64,000 nt of DNA from Carposina sasakii (GCA_014607495.2 CP053167.1:5456001-5520000); one strand, 5' to 3'; positions 51,331-62,732 are shown, counted from the first letter of the stretch. A program made the numbers and translations. The notes: generated from the sequence alone by a model not told the origin.

Positions 51331-51562
51331 AAATTTTAATAAAATATATCCAACGGTTTGTGAAGCCTAATGTTTATGGGCAGATTTGTTTTGAATTTGG
51401 ATTGATGATGATGATTCCAAAAATATATTATAAAAATGGTGAATGCGAAGACAAGATACCTATAATAATAATTTCTTTTTATAATTCTAATAAGTTTTGA
51501 AATTCATTGAATTTTATAGAGATCTATTTTTTTAAATAGCAAATCAGAAAATTCTTTTCTCT

Positions 51563-51683
51563 TATAGCCGACTTTTCTAACGGTCAGATAGCCTCTCTAA
51601 AAATTAAATTTAATTTTATCTAACTATAAAAGTGATCAAGATAGAGACGATAGGCTATCTGACCATAGGAAAAATCGACTATT
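51563..51683. mobile_element. Palindromic MITE, family P, copy 2
   Basis: Arms share CAGATAGCCT and its inverse AGGCTATCTGACC, with flanking TTTTTCC-like ends, as in 43123-43262. Confidence 0.72.
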
Positions 51684-52074
51684 ATGTAAATCTTCAAATC
51701 AACGAATATACCTAGTTTACATCATATAAATAATACGTCTGAAGATAAACAACTTTCTTCTTGTAAGTTATGAAACAGAAAACTTTGGTAACTCAAATGT
51801 AAAAGTATGATTTATTTTTGCTAAGTATCCTGCACTGTTCGTGCAAAGTTCCGAAACTTTACATGCAATGTGATGGAACTTTGTAATAAAGTGCAATACG
51901 TACTGTATACATTGAAAACCAGCAAATTGAAATATAAGATAAAAAAACTAAAATAGTAAGTAGACCTGTGCTGATTCGGAGTTTCACTAGAATAAGTAGT
52001 ACATCAGCTGCAAGAGTCGAACTAAGGATCTCGGGCATTTTCTCAGGCAATAAGCTAGCTTATCATTGATAATT
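51684..52074. other. Intergenic, no gene seen
   Basis: No supported gene. A tRNA-like GAGTCGAACTAAGGATCTCG near 52014 may be a decayed SINE B box. Confidence 0.4.
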
Positions 52075-52555
52075 TATACAGGGTGGAAGTGACAGCCAGG
52101 CAAATATTGATATGGCGACTTCAGACCATGATTCTAAGGCGAAAACCACTGAAAACTTTCGCAGGAAAATTCAAAAAATTTCCGGCCTTTTTTTATTTAA
52201 GGAAAAAAATTGTGTGGTTCGTATGTTAAGTAGGCCTTAGATAATAACTTAAAAACAAAATATTTAACCTTATGCTGATTTAAAAAAAAATTGGCCCCAA
52301 AAAAGATCAAAATACTGATCAAACCCAATGGAGAGTCACAAGTGGTTAATGTATTTCACAAAAACCAATAAGTTAATTTACTCGTAACTAGTCACAGGAT
52401 CGCCCGATAGTATTGGCACGGAAAGCAAACATTGCGGATAAGCAAATTAAAAATGCATTTTCTTGCGAGTAATAATACTGTCGTATAACTTAAAACCATG
52501 GTACGTGTTCAGTATATTCAGTATTTGCCTGGCTGTCACACACACTCCCTTATAT
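52075..52555 (-). mobile_element. MITE family N, copy 2
   Basis: Ends TATACAGGGTGGAAGTGACA and TTTGCCTGGCTGTCAC...TTATA. Internal blocks such as GTCACAGGATCGCCCGATA are the reverse of those in 40282-40970, so this copy is inverted relative to it. Confidence 0.82.
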
Positions 52556-52783
52556 GAGTAAGACTACTTTAGTGCATTTATTACATAGTTCCGCCCGCTG
52601 AGTTTTGTTTTGTAGTTTTATTTGCGTATAGAATTCAGTGTAATAATGATGTTATTTTTTATTGTCTAATATAAGTAAACAACAATAATTACGAGAAAAA
52701 CATGTTTACGGGAAAATTGTGTTGATAATGCTGATACTATTCCAGGAATAATATTTTTATTTATACAAGCTTTTTTTGTATAG

Positions 52784-53155
52784 TTTATCCCGAAGGAAAG
52801 GCAAGGGGAACTATGCCCATATAGCCATTGACTTTAGTAAATGTTTTCTGAATTCGTCGGGAAAATCCTCAAGAACGAATGTAAAATGAATGAAAATCAA
52901 AACTAATTGCAGAAACAACTTACATGAGCCCATGAAGAGATCGTATTCCGACTAAAGTTTTACTCTGCTTACCTGCATATAAAACCATGCACACGCACTA
53001 GATTCATATCACAAGTAAACAAAATATAACTTATAATTATTTTTTATTATTTATAATATAACATTTTTTTTTAATATAACTTTCTACCAGAAAACATCAC
53101 TTCACAAGAAAAAGAGAAAATTACACCCGCTCCCTTCCATCTTTTCACGCCGAAT
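52784..53155 (+). repeat. Interspersed repeat R, copy 3
   Basis: TTTATCCCGAAGGAAAGGC start, CATGAAGAGATCGTATTCCG middle and AAATTACACCCGCTCCC end. It has an extra AT-rich stretch near 53033-53080 that the first copy lacks. Confidence 0.78.
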
Positions 53156-53476
53156 CATTTATACAAGCAAGATCGCTGTATTGCCATGTACCTTTTTTAA
53201 CCGGCTTCAAAAAAAGGAGGAGGTTCTCAATTCGTCTGTATGTATAATTTTTTTTTTTATTTTTTGTATGTTCACCGATATTTCCGTCAATTATTGACGG
53301 ATTTCAAAATTTTTTTTTTGTTGGATGGAGTTCACTTCTGAGGTGGTCCCATTTTCAGCAGGTCAGGATCTGATTATGGAATCCAAGAGAAATCTAGGGC
53401 AACCACCGAAAATTGTATGCTCATATGGTGCTTTTGTTACGTAATCATGTCTTACTCAGGTATATGCTTCAGGGTG

Positions 53477-53990
53477 TCAACATCTAATGCTGCTGTGCTG
53501 ATGATGAAGCTACAGAACTCCTTAACGGTTAGGAGTTGGGATACAGTACTGCAACTGGTCGATGGAAACTATTTAGTAGTATGTAGGGCAAACGTGTAAC
53601 TCGTATCAACATCTGATGCTGCTGTGCTGATTATGAAGCTACAGAACTCCTTAACGGTTAGGAGTTGGGAGACAGTACTGCAATTGGTCGATGAAAACTA
53701 TTTAGTAGTATGTAGGGCTAACGTGTTTCTTGAATCAACATCTGATGCTGCTGTGCTGATTATGAAGCTACAGAACTCCTTAACGGTTAGGAGTTGGGAG
53801 ACAGTACTGCAATTGCTCGATGTAAACTATTTAGTAGTATGTAGGGCTGACGTGTTACTTGAATCAATATTTGATGCTGCTGTGCTGATGGTCAAGCTAC
53901 AGAACTCCTTAACGGTTAGGAGTTAGGGGACAATAGGTACTGCAATTGGTCGATGGAAACTATATATGTAGGTCTAATGTGATACTTACA
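53477..53990 (+). repeat. Tandem array, exact 129-bp period, 4 copies
   Basis: Units begin (TCAACATCTGATGC) at 53477, 53606, 53735 and 53864, exactly 129 bp apart. 129 is a multiple of 3, so frames carry through and give repeated MKLQNSLTVRSW peptides, but stops interrupt. It follows a block TTAACCGGCTTCAAAAAAAG at about 53197, so it probably belongs to a larger dispersed element. Confidence 0.9.
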
Positions 53991-54034
53991 CGGGTAGGTG
54001 CTACTCCTGAGATGGTAATGATGAAACCCTTAAG

Positions 54035-54412
54035 TATACAGAGTGTTTTTTCGTTGCCACCCTTAACGAACGTACGTACTCTATACATCAAATAAAGTAA
54101 GTTTATGTCAAAAAATGCTGGGAAACGATGTAAATTTTTTTGAAACAATTTTTTTATGACTTGATCGGGCGAAATTTATAGTGTCCAATGTTTATGCTAG
54201 TTTTTTCATAGACAGATATTAATTATTTGTCGTCAAAAAATCTTGCTACGCGCGTCTATGTACATTTATGCAGAAAAACGCAGTCTATTTACTCATCTTT
54301 GGACCCTAATATTTTGGAAACCAGACACTTCCAAGGTATGCTTCCAAGGAGAAAAATGATCGTGAGATTACGTATTTTTCGGGAACGATGACGACCAAAA
54401 ATCACCTGTATA
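54035..54412 (-). mobile_element. MITE family M1, copy 8
   Basis: Opens TATACAGAGTGTTTTTTCG and closes AAAAATCACCTGTATA. It immediately precedes the left arm of the inverted repeat that flanks the LINE. Confidence 0.85.
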
Positions 54413-54468
54413 AACTAGCATCTATTTAAGTCCACAACGCATTAACATAACTAAAAATCAAGAAATAA

Positions 54469-54618
54469 ACTGACTTTAAAAAAAAAGTTTAACCGACTAC
54501 AAACTGTAACTAAAAAGCGATAAATAACGTAACTAATTTATCTACTTAATACATATTAAATATCTAAAATTATTTAAATATTTACAACTTAGTACCTAAT
54601 ACTTTAACAAAGTCATCT
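54469..54618. repeat. Left arm of inverted repeat around the LINE
   Basis: About 150 bp that match the reverse complement of 57602-57752 with few changes. Shared core AAAAAGCGATAAATAACGTA. Confidence 0.9.
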
Positions 54619-54719
54619 TTAACTATTTAAACTGATCGACACTAAAATTCAAGTAAAACCAAGAATAGGAAATTGCATTACCGCGTGCCCTGCTACTACA
54701 CCGTATTGTATATTGCCGT

Positions 54720-57377
54720 GTGCGTGGCTTTGCCAGCCGCGCGCGTCCATCAACACAACAGACTACGTTACGCGGAGTGGCGTTGATGTGGAATAAGAAG
54801 ATTTTTCAAAACGTGTCAGTGGTGAATTGTGATAATACAAGAATCAGTGCTATAAAAATATCTGATGGGCAAAGGTCATACTTAGTGTTCAGTGTATACA
54901 TGCCGACGGATGATAAGGGAAAAAACTTAGTGGAGTTTACGCACTGTCTGGGAACGTTAAGTGCCATTATTACAAGCGAAAATGTCGAGTCTGTCTATAT
55001 GCTAGGCGACTTTAACTCCCACCCGGGTAAGCAGTTTTATTATGAACTTGATAATTTTTGTAACGATTTAGAGTGGACTTGTGCAGATGTAAAAAGAATA
55101 GGTATATCGTCTGACACTTATAGTTTTATTAGTGACGCTAATGGGAAACGAAGTTGGTTGGACCACTGTATTGTTACTAAGTCAGCGTGGCCAAGTGTGG
55201 TAAATGTGTATGTTGAATATGACACAGTGTGGTCTGATCATTTACCTCTCGTAATCCAGTGTAAGCTAAACGTAACTGCGCCAAAATTTTTATTTAATGA
55301 TGCGAATGTTAGTTGTAATAAAGTACGATGGGGTGAAAGAACCCCAGAACAAATTAAATTGTATAATAAATTATGTAATGAACAGTTAAGACTAATAGAT
55401 TTCTCATCTGAGTTTAGGAATTGCGGTGACAAACAATGTAATGTGTTAGATCACAAACACCTGATTGATATTATGTACCATAAAATTGTTAATGCCCTAT
55501 CTAACGCAGCCTCGGATAGTCACTCTTTTACTCAGCGGAGAAAAAATAAAAAGTATGTAATCGGGTGGAATAGTCATGTTCGTGAGGCTCACAGGGTAGC
55601 CAGAGGCAAATTTGAACAATGGGTACTGTATGGTAAACCCAATAAGGGTCGTGTTTGGGAGGAGATGCGAGAGAGTCGTAAAATTTTTAAATCAAGGTTA
55701 AAATGGTGTCAAAATAATAGTGAACAAATAAGGATGGACATTCTCGCATCCCAACATTCTAAACATGACTTTCACAGTTTTTGGAAAACTACTAGTAAGT
55801 ACAATAGCAAGCCGGGCTTGCCTGTGAGCATCAATGGCACAAACGAAGTAAGAGAGATAGCAGAGATATTTAGGGAGCACTTCACTGTAAAGTCACCATT
55901 GGGGCCACCACGGTCTACGAGTATTAGAGTACTCCATGGGCAGGAGATCAATACTAGATTCGCAGCGAAAGATATAAGACACGTAATTGAGTTGATGAAG
56001 CGAGGTAAGTCTCCAGGACATGACTGCCTAAGTATAGAACACTTGAAGTATGCTGGTGTCCACATCTTTAGAGTTCTTGCAATGTTCTATACACTATGCA
56101 TGGGACACTCATATCTACCAGCTGATATGATGAGGACCGTCGTGGTACCAATTGTGAAGAATAAGACAGGTGATCTATGTGATAAGCATAACTATAGACC
56201 AATCTCACTGGCTACTGTACTCGCGAAGGTTCTTGACAGTTTGCTTGGCTCCAAGCTTGACGAGTATTTAAAAATTAGCGACAACCAATTTGGTTTCAAA
56301 ACCGGACTATCTACTGAGTCTGCGATACTGAGCTTAAAGCAAACTGTTAGGTACTACACTGATAGACGCACACATGTTTATGCTAGTTTTCTCGACCTTT
56401 CGAGGGCTTTTGATCTGGTTTCTTATGACATACTATGGCAGAAATTAAATGATATACATATGCCTAAGGAACTTATAAATATGTTTAAGTACTGGTATTT
56501 AAACCAGGTCAACTTTGTTCGGTGGTCGGGCGAGTTATCGGAGCCGTATAGGTTGGAGTGCGGGGTGAGGCAGGGCGGGTTGACCTCCCCAAAGCTATTT
56601 AACCTGTACGTGAACGCGCTTGTGGAGGAGCTCAGCGGTACACGTGTTGGATGCCACATTGATGGGGTTTGTATTAATAATATCAGCTATGCAGACGACA
56701 TGGTACTGCTGAGCGCCTCGGCTTGTGGTTTGTCGAGATTGTTGAAGATCTGTGAGCGCTATGCAAGTTGTCACGGTTTACTATATAATGCAAAAAAGAG
56801 TGAATACATGGTCTTTAGGGCCGGTGGTGTCAAGGGTCCAGATATCATACCAGCCATTACTTTGAACGATATAAAACTTAAGAGGGTTCAACAGTTCAAA
56901 TATCTCGGTCACTTCCTGACATCTGACCTTAAGGACCATGCTGATATGGAGAGGGAGCGAAGGGCGTTGTCTGTGAGGGCTAATATGATAGCACGCAGGT
57001 TCGCGCGTTGTTCGAGTGGCGTCAAAATAACTCTGTTTAGAGCATTTTGTACGTCATTTTATACGATCAGTCTGTGGTTGACATATGCGCAGACACAGTA
57101 CAATGCTCTTCGTGTGCAATATAATAATGCTTTTAGGGTGTTGATGCGGTTGCCGCGACACTGTAGCGCGTCGGGGATGTTTGCCGAGGCGCGGGTCGAT
57201 TGTTTTTATTCGACAATGCGAAAGCGGTGCACATCCTTGCTGCGCAGGGTCCGGGCCAGCTCCAACAGCATACTAAAAGCATTATCGGACAGGTTTGACT
57301 GTCAGTACATCAATCACTGCTGTATGGTTCATGTACTGACTAACAAACAAATGGTGAGGTGCTCCCTAAATGTTTAA
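54720..57377 (+). CDS. LINE endonuclease/reverse transcriptase, 885 codons
   Basis: Non-LTR retrotransposon polyprotein with no internal stop. The N-terminal third is an APE-type endonuclease: GDFNSHPG, RSWLDHCIV and SDHLPLVI. The RT follows: RGKSPGHDCLSIEHLKYAG, NYRPISLATVLAKVLDSLL, LDLSRAFDLVSYDILW, RQGGLTSPKLFNLYVNAL and the active-site box YADDMVLLS with Asp659/Asp660. It then ends in a short Cys-containing tail. The endonuclease begins late (RGVALMW near residue 18), so the first part of that domain is missing and the element looks 5'-truncated. No ORF1 is seen. The 3' side ends in (ATT)n near 57526-57544. An open frame of this size suggests recent insertion. Clade is uncertain; CR1/L2/Rex1-like features predominate. 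Confidence 0.93.
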   Translation: MRGFASRARPSTQQTTLRGVALMWNKKIFQNVSVVNCDNTRISAIKISDGQRSYLVFSVYMPTDDKGKNLVEFTHCLGTLSAIITSENVESVYMLGDFNSHPGKQFYYELDNFCNDLEWTCADVKRIGISSDTYSFISDANGKRSWLDHCIVTKSAWPSVVNVYVEYDTVWSDHLPLVIQCKLNVTAPKFLFNDANVSCNKVRWGERTPEQIKLYNKLCNEQLRLIDFSSEFRNCGDKQCNVLDHKHLIDIMYHKIVNALSNAASDSHSFTQRRKNKKYVIGWNSHVREAHRVARGKFEQWVLYGKPNKGRVWEEMRESRKIFKSRLKWCQNNSEQIRMDILASQHSKHDFHSFWKTTSKYNSKPGLPVSINGTNEVREIAEIFREHFTVKSPLGPPRSTSIRVLHGQEINTRFAAKDIRHVIELMKRGKSPGHDCLSIEHLKYAGVHIFRVLAMFYTLCMGHSYLPADMMRTVVVPIVKNKTGDLCDKHNYRPISLATVLAKVLDSLLGSKLDEYLKISDNQFGFKTGLSTESAILSLKQTVRYYTDRRTHVYASFLDLSRAFDLVSYDILWQKLNDIHMPKELINMFKYWYLNQVNFVRWSGELSEPYRLECGVRQGGLTSPKLFNLYVNALVEELSGTRVGCHIDGVCINNISYADDMVLLSASACGLSRLLKICERYASCHGLLYNAKKSEYMVFRAGGVKGPDIIPAITLNDIKLKRVQQFKYLGHFLTSDLKDHADMERERRALSVRANMIARRFARCSSGVKITLFRAFCTSFYTISLWLTYAQTQYNALRVQYNNAFRVLMRLPRHCSASGMFAEARVDCFYSTMRKRCTSLLRRVRASSNSILKALSDRFDCQYINHCCMVHVLTNKQMVRCSLNV

Positions 57378-57601
57378 TTTTAATTTTAATGTTTAATTTT
57401 AATTTCTAATTATTTATTCTAATTTTGATTATTTGGTTATTATTATTATTATTACTATTATTCATTATTATTATTAATCTGTATATGTATTAAATGTGAT
57501 TATGGAATTATTTTTCTGAAATAAATTATTATTATTATTATTATGTTACCTAGGCTGGCACCGACTCCAAAAAATAAGTGATAATTATAAATATTATAAT
57601 A

Positions 57602-57752
57602 AGATGACTTTGCTAAAGTATTAGGTACTAAGATGTAAATATTTAAATAATTTTAGATATTTAATATGTATTAAGTAGATAAATTAGTTACGTTATTTAT
57701 CGCTTTTTAGTTATAGTTTGAAGTCGGTAATTTTTTTTAAAAGTCAGTTTTT
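57602..57752. repeat. Right arm of inverted repeat around the LINE
   Basis: Inverse partner of 54469-54618. The 3-kb interior holds the LINE. Confidence 0.9.
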
Positions 57753-57754
57753 AT

Positions 57755-58144
57755 TATACAGGGTGTTTTTTTGTGGCCACCTTTAACGAAGGGTACGTAT
57801 TCTATACATGAAATAAAGTAAGTTTATGCCAAAAAAAATGCTGGGAAAAAAAAATTTTTTTTTTGAAAAAACTTTTTTAATTCCTTGATCGTGCGAAATT
57901 TATAGTGTCTAATGTTTATGTTAGTTTTTTTATAGACAGATATTAATTATTTTTCGTGAAAAAATCCTGCTACGCGCGTCTATGTGCATTTATGCAGAAA
58001 AACGCAGTCTATTTACCCAACTTTGGACCCTAATATTTTGGAAACCAGACACTTCCCAGGTATGCTTCCATGGAGAAAAATGATCATGATGATGAGGAGA
58101 TTCCGTAGTTTTCGGGAACGTTGACGATCAAAAATCATCCTGTA
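57755..58144 (-). mobile_element. MITE family M1, copy 9
   Basis: Same orientation as the copy at 54035-54412. Opens TATACAGGGTGTTTTTTTG and closes AAAAATCATCCTGTA. It starts two bases after the right arm. Confidence 0.86.
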
Positions 58145-59090
58145 GATTACAAAATTGCTAAGCAGAGCGACACAATTAAAAAAAAATTTAAATGAAAAAA
58201 TTAAAATTAAAAAAATATTAACTTATAATTTAAAAATTTTACCAGCAGTAGCATGCAATCATTCAAGGGCCAGGCTCAAAGCTAACACAAGCTGTGCCTA
58301 TATCGTCATTTTTCTTTATGTTCAAAAAACTCTTGCAGAGAATAAAATGTATTTTGTAGAAGCCACCGAAATAACAGTTTTAAGTTTGTTAGGGGCTAAC
58401 TCTTTAAATCGTTCAATTTTCAGTTTCATCGTTCACATGTATTTTATTGTACACCTTTATACTAAAACTAAGGCAATTCTTTTTGTATCGTGTAGTCCTA
58501 CGCATTGTATCGAGTACTAATTTATTTGGGTACCTGGTTAGTTTTTCTTTAACTTTCTTAAATACATCAAAGACGTCATGTAAATTTTGTTTCACAAATA
58601 AAGTTGTTTCCAGGATATAAAGACAGGAAAGAGGAAGAATACCCAATTCTCTAAAATACAGGATACGTCCTATGCTATTTCGCAGATAGCTTGTATACAC
58701 TTTTTTTGGGCAATTAAGACTTTGTATATATCTACACCGTTCCCCCAGATAATCAGACTGGTTCTCTATTTTGTCTCATAGTTTTTTATCCATAATCTAA
58801 CGTATCATAATATTTTGTGACATAATCATCATGTGTCCGAATGATAAGTAGCCCTAACTTAATGTCCTATAATATCACTAGCCCGATTACAGAAATCCCT
58901 AAATATAATATGACCTAATTTTTGACGTGAAACGTCTTTAAAATCGCGCCGACACATACGGGTACCAGGTTTAAAAACTGGACCGTAACGAAAAGGTCTA
59001 TATCATCGTACCTTAATAATTAAAAAACTATTAGTCTTAGAAACAAAAATGTGGTGTAAATATTTCACTTATATAGTCAGCTCGCTGTTA
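58145..59090. other. Intergenic, no gene seen
   Basis: Open frames at 58155-58520 (plus) and 58413-58700 (minus) show no family motif, codon signal or splice context, and I do not call them genes. Confidence 0.45.
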
Positions 59091-59094
59091 TGAC

Positions 59095-59280
59095 ATTGAG
59101 TTCGTGTCGGGGTCAAGCGGGGCGGCGGGGGAGGGATACTGCGATAACTGTGCGAAACCGGCGCTCACGCTTGTTTCTATTCAGTGTAACTCGTGACTCC
59201 GACTTTATAGCGTGGTGATTCTTTCGTGTGTTTGTCAAGTTTATTTGAACCGATTGATTTATACAAAAATAAGTGTAATT
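59095..59280 (+). promoter_or_regulatory. Possible promoter-like GC-rich block
   Basis: GGGGCGGCGGGGGAGGG and an arthropod initiator-like TTCAGTGT about 60 bp further on. No coding exon follows within reach. Weak evidence. Confidence 0.2.
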
Positions 59281-59296
59281 TGGACAGTATTTATAT

Positions 59297-59508
59297 CTAT
59301 ACTAATATTATAAAGCTGAAGAGTTTGTTTGTTTGTTTGTATGAACGCGCTAATCTCAGGAACTACTGGTCTGATTTGAAAAATTCTTTCAGTGTTAGAT
59401 AGCCCATTTACCAAGGAAGGCTACAGTCTATACAACAACCTGCCCGGCTTCGCACGGGTACAACGCCCCCTCACGCGGACGAAGTCGTGGGCGGCTGCTA
59501 TTTAAAAT
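59297..59508 (+). mobile_element. Helitron-like element, short copy
   Basis: Starts TCTATACTAATATTATAAAG and ends GCGGACGAAGTCGTGGGCGG. Contains GGCTTCGCACGGGTACAACG. Only 212 bp. Confidence 0.6.
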
Positions 59509-59824
59509 AACCAGAAAGTGACAATAAATATATAAACATTTGCTATGTATTTTATGTTTCTATTACGTACCTGTTCTTTTTTTATTAAAATACTTAAAAC
59601 AGCGTCCATCTTGTTTTCATTTCAATCTTTTACTTTAAAAGCGATTCGCTAACATAGACGTTTCACGTTAAAACCAACGGCCGTGTGCCCCGACACAGCC
59701 CCACCCGCTTTTTTTTTGCTATAAATATCACAATCTATAATATTCATAAGACATAAAATGCTTTTCTATAATAGTTGTAAGTCCTAACGGACCTAACCTT
59801 CCAATAACAACTTTCTTGTTTTAT

Positions 59825-59935
59825 TCAACTATGCAACATGCACGCAAGCATATAGTATGCAAGTAAGCATGCAGGATGCAAGCGATCATGTAGGATGCAA
59901 GCGAGCATGCAGCATGTAGCATGGTTTCTGTCACG
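59825..59935. repeat. Minisatellite, about 20-bp unit
   Basis: Diverged units of the type GCAAGCGAGCATGCAGGAT repeat about five times. Confidence 0.7.
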
Positions 59936-60170
59936 GCTCCGGCGATGCGGGACTTCGGTGGTCCCACGCGAGCTTATCGTCGCAGATTGATGTAACGCTT
60001 ACCACCGCACCTTCGGCTTTCTGGCCGGCTGCGCCGGCCAGCTTCAGCCGCGGCGGTGAGCGTTGCACCTACTCCTCAGCTCACGGGCCGCCTCGCCCCT
60101 CCGCGCCTACGCGCTTTTATATAGCACTCTAGGGGTAGGGCAGACAAGACTGCGTGGAGTCAGGGTAAAC
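59936..60170. other. GC-rich island with inverted blocks
   Basis: A GC-rich block containing CTGGCCGGCTGCGCCGGCCAG, a near-palindrome, and paired GTAACGCTTACCACCGC and GCGGCGGTGAGCGTTGC. A TATA-like TTTATATAG follows. It may be an element end or a regulatory block; no coding support. Confidence 0.4.
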
Positions 60171-61214
60171 TGAGTCGATTTAAGTGCCCGTTTTTTTTAT
60201 TCATCCTAATTTTTTATTTAAATAATACTCGAGACAGATTTCTATTAACAATATTATTATAAACCACCATTCGGTCTAACGTACATTATACAATATAACA
60301 CTTAAGACATGTGACTTTATAGCAAGAAAAATTAGGACATCTAATCATTATAGCACCCAATTTTATGGCACCAAAGTATTAGAATTAGAGACGATTAGGT
60401 AATATACAATTTCGTATACGCGAACATTATGGAAAGTAATGATTATAGCCAACTTGTTAGGGATTATGATTTTCGGACGATCGATACTTGGAAAAGAAAG
60501 GGACTACCCATTAATACTCAATAATTGCATTCATATGTAGTTAAGGATCTTAATTAATAATTTACAGATAACATATAATTCATTAGTAGGTATACAAGAT
60601 TGAAATTTCTCAGGTATATAATTGAACTGTATTTCTAATTATTTATTTAAGATTCAGTTACCACTATTACAGAAAACTCGTTTAATCGGTCTTCATCGTC
60701 GCAGCCATATAGAAAATACGAATACAAATTAAGTTTTAACATTTATTTCTAATTCATATCTAATTATTTACATAACATTTATTTCAAAATATCCATTAGA
60801 AAACAAAACATCTTGCTGCGGTAAGTTACTCCAGTCGAAAAAGCCGGGTCAGTTTTTCTCAAATAACTAAAAAACTATCACTTCACCAAATTTAAAAATA
60901 GGCTTACCATTTACAGAAGCTATATTTCTAATTATCTATCACACTTAGATGCCTATATTCGCCACATTTCTGCTGGCGTAACGTTCACGTATTGTGTTAT
61001 CTGAAGGTGAACAAAGTTTAGTTTGCACGCTAGTTGCTATCTCTTAGTCTACATATATGCTGTTTATTAATATTTAGCTCTCCTATGATAACAACATCCG
61101 CCTTTAGAGACTTTATTATCTTCTGATAAATTGCAGTATAAAGCAAACTTGTTATTATGTAATGCGCATTCAATGTTTTGATTTCTACAAATCAATTACT
61201 ATAATATTGTGAAA
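60171..61214. other. Region upstream of the EcKinase pseudogene
   Basis: AT-rich with no recognised repeat or gene. It may contain the promoter of the pseudogene. Confidence 0.4.
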
Positions 61215-62732
61215 ATGGCTAAATTAATATATGAAGGAGAAGTAAGTGTGTTGAGTGACGTGCAAAAGGGTTTCGTCAGTGACACCTTGAACAAATTGGG
61301 ATACATAGACAATAAAGTTAAGATTGACCCAGTTGGTAAATAAGGCGACAATTTTGTAGCTCAAGTGAAAAGATTAACTGTTCAAATAGATAATGAGAGT
61401 GACTTCAGTCTAGTATTAAAGATAGCTCCGACAATAGAACAATTAAGAGCCACGGTAAAGACTGATATTTCTTTTAATAATGAATACATTATTTATACAG
61501 AATTGTTACCTAAATTCATCGATATTCAAAACATGGCTGGTATACCAGAAGATGTACGTATCAGGTTTCCTAAATGCTATGGATGTTTCATGAAACCTCC
61601 TAATGAAATCATCATACTGGAAGACCTCGAACTAAGTAATTTTAAAATGCACAATAAAATGGAACCACTTTCTAATGGATGTGTTGAAATAGTTTTAAGA
61701 GACTTAGCCAAACTTCACGCATTATCTTATGTTCTAAAAAGGGATGATCCTGCAAAATTTAATGATATTGGAAAGTCCCTTAAAAAAGCATTTGCCAGCA
61801 TAGAAGGAGAGGCAATTGAAATATATTACAATGAAATAGAAAATGACACGTTGTCGCTAGTAGGTGGCGATAAATATAAAAATGTTTTAAAGGGCTGCAT
61901 TACTCAATGGGTTAAAAACAGCAAAAAAATTACTGAAGAAGATAAAGGGCCTTCTTCTATTATACAGCATGGTGATTTGTGGACGAATAACATTATGTTT
62001 CTTTGTGAGGTATGTATGTAGATAGTATGGTAGGCTGGTTTCATAGGTACAGTTGCCATGTACTCAATATATAGTAAATTAAAAGGCTTAATCTTCTAAG
62101 ATTATTTGAGGCTATCGTTAAAATAAATGTACTCGTTGTCGTTCATAGTCTCTTCAGAACTTAGGAAGTATGCTCAAGGGCCAGTTGGCTGAGTTGTTAA
62201 AGCTGGTTGATGTGTTGTAAATACGTAAATTATCGCGGGTAATGTTAACTCAAAAGTAATATTCTCTTCTTATTTCTAGGATGATTTTCCAACAAATGTG
62301 ATGTTCATAGATTATCAAAAATCAAAAGAGGCAAGTCCGGTAGCAGATCTCACCTACTTCTTATTCAATTGCACGGATTATGCATTGAGATCAAAATAAT
62401 TCCACAACTGGCTAGACTGCTATCATTGTGAGTTAGATAACTTCTTATCTCATTTTGGAATGAAAGCAAATTTTATTTACTCAAAAGATATACTTGACGC
62501 TGATTTTCGAAGGTATGGTAGAGTCGCTTTAGCTCAAACCGTTTTGATGGCGTCTTTACTAGCCCGAGAAGCCAGTGAGTTCGAAAATTTTCGTGAAGCT
62601 CAACAAAGATCAGACTTATCGGAGATTCTCAAAAGTATGAGTGTCTCTCGAATGCTAGGACCTTCGATGAAAAGATTTAAAGATAGAGTTGAAGGAGCAA
62701 TCGACAGCATGTTAGAATTAGGACTAATATGA
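61215..62732 (+). pseudogene. EcKinase-family (ecdysteroid kinase-like) gene with two stops
   Basis: Two exons, 61215-62009 and 62280-62732, with GT-AG intron and phase-0 join, would give 415 residues, the normal family length. Motifs: N-terminal SDTLNKLGY-like FVSDTLNKLGY, then GDNFVAQVKRL, LILEDLE-like IILEDLELSNF, the catalytic HGDLWTNNIMF and the metal-binding VMFIDYQ. Together these identify the EcKinase/CHK-like group of aminoglycoside-phosphotransferase-fold small-molecule kinases, expanded in insects. Two in-frame TAA codons break it: 61341-61343 just before GDNF, and 62397-62399 after DYALRSK. The rest of the frame, both splice sites and the catalytic residues are intact, so it is a young pseudogene, an allele, or affected by sequence error. 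The start is the ATG at 61215, one residue before the usual N-terminal block. Confidence 0.9.

Noticed and set aside
53417..53926. Repeat protein with MKLQNSLTVRSW units
   Set aside because: Stops between units and location inside a dispersed element favour a DNA tandem repeat.
58155..58520. 121-codon plus frame
   Set aside because: AT-rich, begins in poly-A-like DNA, no recognisable motif.
62150..62215. tRNA-like AGGGCCAGTTGGCTGAGT in the EcKinase intron
   Set aside because: Only an A-box-like match, no B box or tail.
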